A DNA stretch of 64,000 nucleotides from Torreya grandis (GCA_037957365.1 JARHVA010004254.1:206001-270000); one strand, 5' to 3'; counted from the stretch's first letter, positions 38,304-48,239 are shown. Numbers and translations: made by a program. Notes: generated by a model from the letters alone, not told the origin.

Positions 38304-38832
38304 TTATTTGGTCTAATTTTAATTTGGAAACCCTAATTCTAATTTAAGAAAAAAACCCTAATTAGGGCAAGCATATCTTTTTGAGGGTATAAGGGTTTCT
38401 CATGGAGGCCATTATGGATTATGCATTGATTATTGATTTTTGATATTGAAGAATTCTTCTGTGAAGACCGAGCCAAGGGTTCCAGGATTCCATTGTAGTG
38501 GAGAACGTCAACTCTTCATTGTGTGTGATTCAGAGGCTGTGAGATATCAGCTGATTTATTGCCAAATTGAGAGATAGCTTCATACAAAAGTTATCACATA
38601 GGTTTACAGATTTGAGAGGTAACTTCATACAAAAGTTGTCACAGAGCTTTCCAGGTATTTCTTTATTTAGTTTTTATTCAATAAATTATACAGATAGAGA
38701 TCTTCTGTATTAGAGCCATATGTTTTCAGATTAGAGGTTGAAAATAGAGCTTAATTGGCAGCCGTACAAAGTCTATATAGGTCCGTACAGATCCATGCAG
38801 ACACCAACCTTGGCAGACAGAGATCCCCAGTG

Positions 38833-38910
38833 ACCGACATCAGCCGACTGAAGACCGACGTCGGTAGAAAAGGACTAACAGTGACTGACGTCTGTAGTAT
38901 ATTGACCGAC
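38833..38910 (+). promoter_or_regulatory. Cluster of RCCGAC (DRE/CRT-type) motifs in LTR
   Basis: ACCGAC occurs at 38,833, 38,854 and 38,905, GCCGAC at 38,843, and the reverse complement GTCGGT at 38,860. That is five DRE/CRT cores in 78 bp of an otherwise AT-rich LTR, one pair forming the dyad ACCGACGTCGGT with an ACGT core. RCCGAC is the known core bound by DREB/CBF stress factors. That the LTR responds to them is inference. Confidence 0.6.
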
Positions 38911-39191
38911 GCTGGTGACTGTGTGTTTGACACAGTAGGCCGAGACATCCTGATTCAAGCTTTCATTTCTAGATTTGTAGAAGATCAGGGTTTTAAGATA
39001 GAATATTTCATATTATTTTATTTGTATGACAAAGACTCAATTGTAATTATCTGAACAAGTGAAAGATATTTGATTGGCAGATAAGAGATTTACTGTGATT
39101 TATTTATTTATTTGAAATTATCTTACAAAATCGTATTCTTTGTTCAGAGCTTTTGTGTTTCTATATTCCCTGTTTGAAGGGGATATTACAG

Positions 39192-39204
39192 TGGTATCAG
39201 AGCC
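39192..39204 (+). other. Primer-binding site for initiator tRNA-Met
   Basis: TGGTATCAGAGCC lies one base after the LTR1 end. It is the complement of the 3' end of plant initiator tRNA-Met, the standard minus-strand primer for many plant LTR elements. Confidence 0.93.
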
Positions 39205-39237
39205 AAAATCCTGCCATCCTAAGGGTTTATAGATCTT

Positions 39238-40257
39238 ATGCAGCCACAAGAGTTGGGACCACACATGTATAACACACGTAGTAGAGCCTTGCTTGAAGGT
39301 ACCCAGTTGTTAGAACAACAGTGGATTATCATGAGTGACAGACGTGAGGGTAGCCCACCCAAGGGCCACAGGTATGATGTTGATCAGGACACCAGAGAAT
39401 TCCACCGTGCTATGATGATAGGCCAACAGCAGATGAATCAGACAATACAGAGACTCACTATTATGATAGAGAGGATGAATGCACTTGATAGATAGAATGG
39501 GGAATAAAGAGATGATAGGAGTGTTACGGTTAATCAAAGATTACAGCAGACCCACTCCAGAACAACTGATAGACCTACACGTCCTACATTTGTTCAAGAG
39601 GAACCAGAGGCACTAGCAGAGGAGGAGGCAAGAAATTCCCCATTTGCAGATGTTTACATGGCTGCAAATGATGAGTGGGACTTATTACCTCCTCATGTTC
39701 AAGAGAGGACATCCTTTGATCATTTTGTTCAGTTGAGGAGAGAGCACTATAGATTAGTTAGATAGGACAGGAGGCCTAGAGTTCAATTTAGTGAGCTGAA
39801 GAAGGCTACTAGTAAGCTTTCTTTGACTACTTTTGATGGTAGCGGCAAGATGACAGCTCAAGCTTGGGTTCATAAGCTTGACACCTTTTTGGCATTGAGA
39901 CCAATGTCAGAGATAGAGGCCATCAAATACGCCACTTTGCACTTGGATGGAGTAGCACATGATTGGTGGTACCATGGTATGGTAACACTTCAGCATAACC
40001 AGGTGACAGAGTACCAGGACTTTGTGGATAGATTGGTTGAACGATTTGACAGGAAAGATCCTGAGGTTTACTTTCAAGATTTGGCATAGTTGAGACAAAC
40101 AGGTAACTTGGATTCCTTCATTGGTGAGTTTCAGAGATTGGCAGTCATGGTGCCCAATATTTCTGAGCGTAGATTGGTAGTTCTCTTCATGGAGGGATTA
40201 ACAGAGCCATTGAGAGGTTGGATTAAAGCCTTTGATCCTCCTTCATTATAGGTAGCT
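39238..40257 (+). pseudogene. gag N-terminal half, broken by five stops
   Basis: Same frame as the intact ORF that follows at 40,258. It begins at the ATG of 'MQPQELGPHMYNTRSRALL'. From about 39,823 it is a recognisable Ty3/gypsy retrotransposon gag (capsid) domain: 'FDGSGKMTAQAWVHKLDTFL', 'AHDWWYHGM', 'FVDRLVERFDRKDP', 'DSFIGEFQRLAVMVP', 'LFMEGLTEPLRGWI'. In-frame stops are TAG 39,493, TAA 39,505, TAG 39,763, TAG 40,087 and TAG 40,249. Each sits where a glutamine (CAG/CAA) would fit, so C-to-T change explains all five. No indels break the frame. The capsid packages element RNA; this copy cannot make it. Confidence 0.88.
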
Positions 40258-41580
40258 ATGAAGAAGGTGCATAGTATGGAGATGGCAGCCCCATCCCATA
40301 AATTTAACCCCAAAGGTACTTCTTCATCTAGAGACCATAAGTGCTCCAATGCAAATACAGAGAGACCGGATTTCAACATAGATAAATCAGGTGTAAAGAA
40401 TGATTCAAAGGCCAATCCAATAGCACCACCTTTGGATTTTGAGGTGCTTAAAGATCTATGCAGGAAGAAGCTTTGCTTCTACTGCAAAGGTCCATATGAT
40501 ATCCATCACGATTGCCCTTTGAGGCCTAAGGGCAAGGCAAATCGTGTGATGTGGGCATATTATGAGGATTCAAATTTAGAGGATTTTGAACATCAGGATA
40601 GTTCTAAGGGGGCAAAGGCAGAGGCTTTAAAGCCTAAGGTAGAGGTAGAGTTAGAGCTTTACATACAGGAGGCATGCCTATCTATCATTCAGTCGGATGA
40701 GTCATTTATACTCCGTGGAGTTTTGGCAAGGCAGAAGGTCATCACCCTTCTTGATACAGGGGCCACACATAATTTCATAGATGCCATATTTGTGGAGAAG
40801 CATGGACTCACTACCAAATATTTCAAGGGCATCACAGTTAAGGTAGCTGATGGTCACACTCTTAGGTGTGAGCGTATGATTAGAGACCTCCCATTGCGCT
40901 TGAACAACTATGAGTTCAAGGCTGATTATTATGTGGTGAACATGGGGGATATAGACTTAGTCTTGGGTATGAAGTGGCTTCATTCATTTGAGGAAGTTAC
41001 TCTTCGTCTCAAGGACATGGAGGTTTGCTGTGATGTTGATGGGAAGACACATATTCTTAAGGCAATACGGGGCAGCAGCTTCAGATATATGTTTTTTCAT
41101 CAGATGGAGAGGCTCATACGAGATGACATGATAGAGTGCACTACCGAGTGCACATTGGCACCAACACAGGAGAGACAGGTGGACGAGCTTTGTCTTGAGG
41201 TGAGTTCAATTCTAGAGTTAGCACATGTGATAGGGACTCAACTTTTTGCTACAGTCGGGTCATATGTTGATGATGATATGAGTATGTCTAGCATTCATAT
41301 TCTAGATTCAGCTATTATTCAGGTAAGGAGTTTACTTGAGTTGTCGGTTGATTTTCATTTATGGATTGGAGGTTGGGGTACTTATCTTAGTACTACAGAT
41401 GATGTGATTCCATTAGATGAGAGTTGTGATGGACATGGCATGGAGTTCATGTTGATTGACAGCGGTGGAGAGCATGACTACATTTGGGATCCAGGGGGAG
41501 TGATTGGTTTATCATTCAGCAATTGCTTGAGGGTAAGCAATTTCAGGAGGGGCAGATTGTCATGTCCCCTTTTCAGTTGA
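40258..41580 (+). CDS. gag zinc knuckle plus aspartic protease ORF, fused to an unknown tail
   Basis: 440 codons open, in frame with the broken gag upstream, so the first Met is not the original start. Residues 73-86 ('CFYCKGPYDIHHDC') keep the 14-residue CCHC spacing, but the expected His at position 9 is Asp. Residues 166-171 ('DTGATH') are a retropepsin active site, with 'LVLGMKWL' at 234-241 as the second hallmark. After about residue 290, where reverse transcriptase should begin, there is instead an acidic tail of about 150 residues without known motifs. It runs through the polypurine tract and stops 23 bp inside LTR2. Normal gypsy pol is over 1,000 codons, so pol was deleted. A parallel frame near 41,484-41,570 ('LLEGKQFQEGQIVM') may be the remnant of the true pol C-terminus. 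Confidence 0.85.
   Translation: MKKVHSMEMAAPSHKFNPKGTSSSRDHKCSNANTERPDFNIDKSGVKNDSKANPIAPPLDFEVLKDLCRKKLCFYCKGPYDIHHDCPLRPKGKANRVMWAYYEDSNLEDFEHQDSSKGAKAEALKPKVEVELELYIQEACLSIIQSDESFILRGVLARQKVITLLDTGATHNFIDAIFVEKHGLTTKYFKGITVKVADGHTLRCERMIRDLPLRLNNYEFKADYYVVNMGDIDLVLGMKWLHSFEEVTLRLKDMEVCCDVDGKTHILKAIRGSSFRYMFFHQMERLIRDDMIECTTECTLAPTQERQVDELCLEVSSILELAHVIGTQLFATVGSYVDDDMSMSSIHILDSAIIQVRSLLELSVDFHLWIGGWGTYLSTTDDVIPLDESCDGHGMEFMLIDSGGEHDYIWDPGGVIGLSFSNCLRVSNFRRGRLSCPLFS
41541..41557 (+). other. Polypurine tract
   Basis: The purine-rich AGGAGGGGCAGA, followed by T, immediately precedes the TG start of LTR2: the plus-strand priming site for reverse transcription. Confidence 0.8.
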
Positions 41581-42652
41581 CATCTTTAGAATGGATGGTT
41601 AGCCTATTATGCGACCTTCGTAGGCTAATAGGATGGATAGAAGGTCTTGATGGAGATTGGCTTGGCTTCGTTTAGCAAAATTTGTCTAGTTGGCTTTCGT
41701 TTGGGCTCGATCGGACATATATTGAGGGAGATATTAATATTTGATTGATTTAATCAAATATTAATTATTTGTTCTCATTTTAATTTGGAAACCCTAATTC
41801 TAATTTAAGAAAAAAACCCTAATTAGGGCAAGCATATCTTTTTAAGGGTATAAGGGTTTCTCATGGAGGCCATTATGGATTATGCATTGATTATTGATTT
41901 TTGATATTGAAGAATTCTTCTGTGAAGACTGAGCCAAGGGTTTCAGGATTCCATTGTAGTGGAGAATGTCAAATCTTCATTGTGTGTGATTTAGAGGCTC
42001 TGAGATATCAGTTGATTTATTGCCAAATTGAGAGATAGCTTCATACAGAAGTTATCACAGAGGTTTACAAATTTGAGAGGTAACTTCATAAAAAAGTTGT
42101 CACAGAGCTTTCTAGGTATTTATTTATTTAGTTTTTATTCAATAAATTATACAAATAGAGATCTTTTGTATTATAGCCATATATTTTCAGATTAGAGGTT
42201 GAAAACAGATAGGTTGTGCTTAATTGGCAGCCGTACGAAGTCCGTACAGGTCCGTACAAATCCACGCAGACACCGACCTTGGCAGACAGAGATCCCCAGT
42301 GACCGACATCGGCCGATCGACATTGGTAGAAAAGGACTGATAGTGACCGATGTCGGTAGTATATCGACCGACGCTAGTGACTGTGTGTTCGACATAGCAG
42401 GTCGAGACGTCCTGATTCAAGCTTTCATTTCTAGATTTGCAGAAGATCAGGGTTTTAAGACATAATATTTCATATTATTTTATTTGTATGACAGAGACTC
42501 AATTGTAATTATCTGAACAAGTGAAAGATATTTGATTGGTAGATAAGAGATTTACTATGATTTATTTATTTATTTGAAATTATCTTGCAAATTCATATTC
42601 TTTGTTCAGAGCTTTTGTGTTTTTATATTCCCTGTTTGAAGGGGATATTACA
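41558..42652 (+). repeat. LTR2, 1,095 bp
   Basis: Starts TGTCATG right after the polypurine tract and ends TTACA. It is a near-identical copy of LTR1, with a small deletion/substitution in the CpG-rich block (42,300-42,330). It is the 3' LTR of the gag-bearing unit. Confidence 0.92.
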
Positions 42653-42663
42653 GTGCTCTTGAT
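42653..42663 (+). other. 11-bp linker between LTR2 and LTR3
   Basis: GTGCTCTTGAT. The first three bases equal the start of the internal domain after LTR1 (GTG) and the last three equal its end before LTR2 (GAT). It therefore looks like an internal domain reduced to its two edges. Confidence 0.85.
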
Positions 42664-43751
42664 TGTCATGTCCCCTTTTCAGTTGACATCTTCAGAATGG
42701 ATGGTTAGCCTATTATGCGATCTTCATAGGCTAATAGGATGGATAGAAGGTCTTGATGGAGATTGGCTTGGCTTCGTTTAGCAGAATTTGTCCAGTTGGC
42801 TTTCGTTTGGGCTCGATCAGACATATATTGAGGGAGATATTAATATTTGATTGATTTAATCAAATATTAATTATTTGTTCTCATTTTAATTTGGAAACCC
42901 TAATTCTAATTTAAGAAAAAAACCCTAATTAGGGCAAGCATATCTTTTTGAGGGTATAAGGGTTTCTCATGGAGGCCATTATGGATTATGCATTGATTAT
43001 TGATTATTGATTTTTGATATTGAAGAATTCTTCTGTGAAGACTGAGCCAAGGGTTCCAAGATTCCATTACAGTGGAGAACGTCAACTCTTCATTGTGTGT
43101 GATTCAGAGGCTGTGAGATATCAACTGATTTATTGCCAAATTGAGAGATAGCTTAATACAGAAGTTATCACAGAGGTTTACAGATTTGAGAGGTAACTTC
43201 ATACAAAAGTTGTCACAGAGCTTTCTAGGTATTTCTTTATTTAGTTTTTATTCAATAAATTATACAGATAGATATCTTCTATATTAGAGCCATATATTTT
43301 CAGATCAGAGGTTGAAAATAGATAGGTTGTGCTTAATTGGCAGCTGTACGAAGTCTGTACAGGTCCGTATAGATCCACGCAGACACTGACCTCGGCAGAC
43401 AGAGATCCCCAGTGACTGACATCGGCAGAAAAGGACTGACAGTGACCGACATCGGCAGTATATCAACCGATGCCGGTGGCTGTGTGTTCGACACAGCAAG
43501 CCGAGACGTCTTGATTCAAGCTTTCATTTCCAGATTTGCAGAAGATCAGGGTTTTAAGACATAATATTTCATATAATTTTATTTGTATGACAGAGACTCA
43601 ATTGTAATTATCTGAAAAAGTGAAAGATATTTGATTGGCAGATAAGAGATTTACTGTGATTTATTTATTTATTTGAAATTATCTTGCAAAATCGTATTCT
43701 TTGTTCAGAGCTTTTGTGTTTCTATATTCCCTGTTTGAAGGGGATATTATA
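42664..43751 (+). repeat. LTR3, 1,088 bp
   Basis: Full-length LTR with TG start. The terminal CA has become TA. It lacks about 20 bp of the CpG-rich block between 'GACATCGG' and 'CAGAAAAGG' (near 43,420) and has an extra TGATTAT unit near 43,000. Confidence 0.9.
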
Positions 43752-43762
43752 GTGCTCTTGAT
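43752..43762 (+). other. 11-bp linker between LTR3 and LTR4
   Basis: GTGCTCTTGAT, identical to the linker at 42,653-42,663. Confidence 0.85.
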
Positions 43763-44864
43763 TGTCATGTCCCCTTTTCAGTTGACATCTTCAGAATGGA
43801 TGGTTAGCCTATTATGCGACCTTCATAGGCTAATAGGATGGATAGAAGGTCTTGATGGAGATTGGCTTGGCTTCGTTTAGCAGAATTTGTCCAGTTGGCT
43901 TTTGTTTGGGCTCGATCAGACATATATTGAGGGAGATATTAATATTTGATTGATTTAATCAAATATTAATTATTTGTTCTCATTTTAATTTGGAAACCCT
44001 AATTCTAATTTAAGAAAAAAACCCTAATTAGGGCAAGCATATCTTTTTGAGGGTATAAGGGTTTCTCATGGAGGCCATTATGGATTATGCATTGATTATT
44101 GATTTTTGATATTGAAGAATTCTTCTGTGAAGACTGAGCCAAGGGTTCCAAGATTCCATTATAGTGAAGAACGTCAACTCTTCATTGTGTGTGATTCAGA
44201 GGCTGTGAGATATCAACTAATTTATTGCCAAATTGAGAGATAGCTTCATACAGAAGTTATCACAGAGGTTTATAGATTTGAGAGGTAACTTCATACAAAA
44301 TTTGTCACAGAGCTTTCTAGGTATTTCTTTATTTAGTTTTTATTCAATAAATTATACAGATAGAGATCTTCTGTATTAGAGCCATATATTTTTAGATCAG
44401 AGGTTGAAAATAGATAGGTTGTGCTTAATTGGTAGTTGTACGAAGTCCGTACAGGTCCGTACAGATCCACGCAGACACCGACCTTGGCAGACAAAGATCC
44501 CCAGTGACTGACATCGACCGACTGAAGACTGACATCGGCAGAAAAGGACTGACAGTGACTGACATCGGCAATATATCAACTGACGTCGGTGACTGTGTGT
44601 TCGACACAGCAGGCCGAGACATCTTGATTCAAGCTTTCATTTCCAGATTTGTAGAAGATTAGGGTTTTAAGACATAATATTTCATATTATTTTATTTGTA
44701 TGACAGAGACTCAATTATAATTATCTGAACAAGTGAAAGATATTTGATTGGCAGATAAGAGATTTACTGTGATTTATTTATTTATTTGAAATTATCTTGC
44801 AAAATCGTATTCTTTGTTTAGAGCTTTTGTGTTTCTATATTCCCTGTTCGAAGGGGATATTACA
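43763..44864 (+). repeat. LTR4, 1,102 bp
   Basis: Full-length terminal LTR ending TTACA, followed by the right TAGGG duplication. The CpG block is full length but several CG sites are now TG or CA (for example GACTGACATCG), consistent with deamination. Confidence 0.92.
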
Positions 44865-44869
44865 TAGGG
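44865..44869 (+). repeat. Target-site duplication, right copy (TAGGG)
   Basis: Directly follows the LTR4 end and matches 38,092-38,096. Confidence 0.85.
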
Positions 44870-45026
44870 TCCTTCTCTATGTAGAATAGATAGATAAGCC
44901 CCTAATATATAGATATGGTTAGCCTATATATCTATATATAGGGGAGTGCCCATATCTATCTATCTAACTTTATAAGGACTACACCCATCTAGTTAGATAG
45001 GGGTATGTATATGTATATGTGATGTG
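44870..45026. other. Unidentified insert inside LTR B (right part)
   Basis: Continuation of 36,665-38,096. It is again rich in TATAGATAG and CTATATAT strings. LTR B homology restarts at 'TACACCATAT'. Confidence 0.45.
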
Positions 45027-46524
45027 TACACCATATCATAATCTTTTATGGCATTTAAAAGGTCTGAAACACCCAACTCATACTTCATCCATGAGCAAAC
45101 TCTCAAGAAAACCTTGATTATATTTATAGTACAGACATGGGTTTTTCCATTTCCTCTCTCTTCAGGGGGTGTACAGACCTAAAAAAAATTGTAATTTTTT
45201 TAAATGTTTCTCCCAAACTTAATTAAAAATTTCATGATTTTTATATCTCTAAAACTCCATTTATGGCCTTTTTAGTGTTGCCTCACCTTGCATTTTCTTC
45301 ATTTGCATGACTATAGGTCTATATTTTATTGTTTTCTTAAGTTATATGAGGTATAAATACCTCATTATTTTTATTATTATAACCTATATTAACCCTTATA
45401 ACCATTAAAATAATTTTTTGGTCATGATCAACCAATAAATCTACCTAAAACCATGCTTCTAAACCTGCAACAACTCAAAAATGAGAACAATGGCACTTCG
45501 AAAAAGATAAATGAACATATCTTGAGTTTATGAGGTATAATGAACTCATTAATTTTTCATTAGGACATGGATGATAATCTATAACCATTAAAACCACTAT
45601 TTTCATTAAATCAATCACATAAAACCCTAAAAAGACTTTTATGATTGCAACACTTACATTCTTAAAACCCTACAACATGTACCTGCATATTTCACCATTA
45701 CTTGCATTGAAAATTTGATTGAAGATGTAGGAGGGTTATTTATTCCCTTTAATAGATCACAAAAATTTACATTTTCATCAATAGATTCATAAATTCACTT
45801 CAAACAAGAGAAAACCATGAGGTTGGGGTTTTGGAGGGGTTTAAGGAGATGTAAACACTCTCTTAGCGATTATTCATAAAGCTCTACCCCTCTTTCTTAT
45901 AACTATTTATAAAAAATTTATGGTAATAGGGGTGACCTCCAACCCCTAATATAATTGGTACTATTTTTCCTCCTCCTTCATGAACTATCCATCACAATTA
46001 TGTCCATCTTCACAAGCTTGTGACCCGATGAAGATATTGAACTACCTTTCCCTTGTCTTGAACCTGTAAACTCTGTCATGATTTTGGTTTGAGAATTATG
46101 GATAAGGTTTTGGTAGACCATGTGGGTCCTCCATCAATTTTGAAATTTGGAATTCACTTAAATTTTGCATCTTATTTTATCACAATATGACCACTTTAAC
46201 CTACCAATTTCATGTTGAAAACTAACTCACAAGATTTTACATGTGTGTGTAACATCCAAGTCACCTATTTAACTTTTAGATTGACCCTAAAAATATTTAA
46301 ACACATGTTTGAGACACAAAAATTTTGTTGGTTATAATGATTTTCATAAAGAATGACTTGTATAAGTATAAAACAATGGAAACATAAACCTTAACTTTTG
46401 AATAAACACCTTAAAATATGTTAAACATGCCATTTAAATAGATTTTGACTCAAAAGGACTACTTAAAATGACTCAACATCAGTTTAAGCATGTTAGGGGT
46501 CAATGGTGGAAACTTTTTCCAACA
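45027..46524 (-). repeat. LTR copy B, right segment
   Basis: Matches LTR A from about 31,468 to 32,964, including 'CAAACTCTCAAGAAAACCTT', 'CACAAGATTTTACATG' and the terminal 'TTTCCAACA' (TGTTGGAAA on the minus strand). With the left segment it gives an LTR of about 2.99 kb. It lies directly downstream of the minus-strand integrase relic and so also serves as that element's 3' LTR. Confidence 0.7.
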
Positions 46525-46529
46525 ATCAC

Positions 46530-47410
46530 TCAAAATAATCTCTAGTTGGAGTAACCATGAAATAATGTTTCAAAAACTATCGATTGGCTGGAAAAGTGAT
46601 GTCATTACCTTGAAGGTTCTTCAAGTGGAAGGAATTATTACCTAGGATTTATGATATCTGATATGGCCCAATCCAAAAAGGAGTGAACTTATCATGTTTT
46701 CATTCTTTTCATGTGATTTATCCCACAGAAGCACTAGTTCTGAAATCCTTAAAGCCTTTATCTTCAACCTTTCGTCAAATCATCTTTTGACAATGTTTTG
46801 ATGTTTGTTGAACCTATGTAGTGCTTTAATTCTTACATCTCCCATATGGAATATATCAAGTATTATTGATTATATTATTTTATCTTCTCCCATGTACTCT
46901 TGTATAAACTAGTACATTAGTATTTTAAGAGTAATAAGTAAAATTGGTTGTTTCTCATACACTAACAAAAAAGGTGAAACTTTGAGAGTTTGCTTGTGTC
47001 TAGTTCAGTTTGCTTGTAATGAATACTTAAATAAGAGATTTCATTCCCTTGGTTTATCTTGTGCTGACTTCTTGATGGCATCTATTAGATTCTTATTGGT
47101 AGTTGTAGCCACTCCATTCCCTTATAGATAGTAGTTTGAGGAGAACTTAATGGTGATTTAGTTGTTTTAGGCCCACTCAGTAAATTTCATAGACTAGAAT
47201 GTTAGACCATTATCACAAACCAAATAAATTAGAGTACCAAACATATTCAATACATTTTATTATATAAATTTAGTAACATTGATTGCTCTATAATTATTAT
47301 TAGACATAGATTTTATGCATCTAGTGCAATAGTTAATATCTGTTAGGATAAATTTGTGTCATGTTGAATAGTTTGGGTTAATTAACCAATGAAGTCAAGG
47401 ACTCATTGAG
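46530..47410 (-). pseudogene. Integrase relic
   Basis: The minus strand gives 'HKFILTDINYCTRCIKSM' (canonical HKFI---TDY-T-W-EA), 'LVCDNGLTF' (I-DNG--F, second catalytic Asp), 'SSNYYL' stop 'GNGVATTTNKNLID' and 'SPFLLVYEKQPI' (TPF-LVYG-EA). In the segment where the family has GNG-AE--NK, the catalytic Glu is Thr. The stop before GNG fits CAA to TAA. At the C-terminus 'LQGNDITFPAN' with 'FLKHYF' (46,610-46,560) matches the G--FP-PVNG--LK-F tail. It ends about 35 bp from LTR B. Confidence 0.7.
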
Positions 47411-47889
47411 AAAAGGGACACCCTTCTATGATTGGTTGTAGTGGCATGGAAGCATTCACCTCACTTTTTCCAAACACCTAACATTCATGGAAGGTTATGA
47501 CATGGTTATGTGCATCTTTGAAGATTGTGGCTAGTAGTATCCCATCCTTAGAATTTTGTGACTTGTGTTGCCTGAGGGATATCCACTACCAATTTTATGG
47601 TATATATTATTTAGGATGTTAATAGCTTATTCTCTCAAAACATACCTTAAATAGATTCCCTCATTTTTCTTTATGTATAGGACTCCTTGATCATATAATT
47701 AGTTAATTTAATCTTAAGGGATCACCTTTGATCTTTTCTTAACTCTGGGGGACATATATAGGAGTAAGTATTAGATGATTTGAGTGTACCTCTCACCATT
47801 AGCTACCTAAGCCTCATTTATTTACTCAATGTAAATGTGTAGATTAGTTTCAGTTATGACATTGATGATTCCTTGGCATCTCACCATCT

Positions 47890-48200
47890 TGGTTGGCCTA
47901 ATTTTAAGATCAAAATTTTGATGTTTGGCCATCTATTTACCTCTCTTTCTCCCAATTCATTCTATGCAAGTGTGAGCTTAATATCTAGGTCTAGGATCAT
48001 GGCATATGTCTTGTTCCTCAAAATATAATTCCTAAAAATTTTCACAACTTTGATCAATGCAAATATCTATTTATTTATCATAGAGTATTTCAACTCTACC
48101 TAGTTTAGATTGGTTCTCATTAAGGTAATGGGATGTTAATTATCATCCACCTTGAGAGTAAGTATAACAACTATAATAAGTTCTAAAGTGAATGAATAAT
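47890..48200 (-). pseudogene. RNase H relic
   Basis: The minus strand reads 'ELKYSMINK' stop 'IFALIKVVKIFRNYILRNKT', then 'MAKHQNFDLKIRP'. These match the Y---E-E-LA--YA--KFRHYLLG-- and WLLLLQEFDF----- blocks of gypsy RNase H. Acidic catalytic residues are partly lost. Confidence 0.6.
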
Positions 48201-48239
48201 GATATAAATATTTATTAAAGTTTGGGTTGACCAGATAGG

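Larger units (their letters stand above)
38097..39190 (+). repeat. LTR1 (5' LTR), 1,094 bp
   Basis: TG...CA bounded. It contains a 13-bp-arm hairpin, a TATAAGGG stretch near 38,389, a CpG-rich block with RCCGAC motifs (38,833-38,910), and AATAAA near 38,682. It is followed directly by the primer-binding site, so it is the functional 5' LTR. Short open frames in it (such as 38,755-39,054) recur in all copies as a by-product of LTR conservation. Confidence 0.92.
38097..44864 (+). mobile_element. Non-autonomous gag-protease LTR element with four LTRs
   Basis: The element starts TGTCATGTCC and ends ATATTACA, flanked by TAGGG on both sides. Order: LTR1 (38,097-39,190), primer-binding site, gag-protease (39,238-41,580), polypurine tract, LTR2 (41,558-42,652), 11-bp linker, LTR3 (42,664-43,751), the same linker, LTR4 (43,763-44,864). 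No reverse transcriptase, RNase H or integrase is present, so it fits the class of terminal-repeat elements that keep only a gag region (TR-GAG-like) and must use proteins from an autonomous relative. The four LTRs are much more alike than any other repeat pair in this window, so it is the youngest large insertion. It sits inside an older insert within LTR B. Confidence 0.9.

Noticed and set aside
38751..39054. Open frames on both strands in the LTR, recurring at 42.2, 43.3 and 44.4 kb
   Set aside because: They recur only because the LTR recurs, are broken differently in each copy and lie in U3/R, so they are not genes.
39493..40251. Programmed stop readthrough in gag
   Set aside because: Five stops, including two TAG/TAA within 15 bases, exceed any known readthrough arrangement and fit deamination.
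38097..44864. Satellite or CRISPR-like array
   Set aside because: The 1.1-kb units are complete TG...CA LTRs with a primer-binding site, polypurine tract and target duplication, so it is a retroelement.
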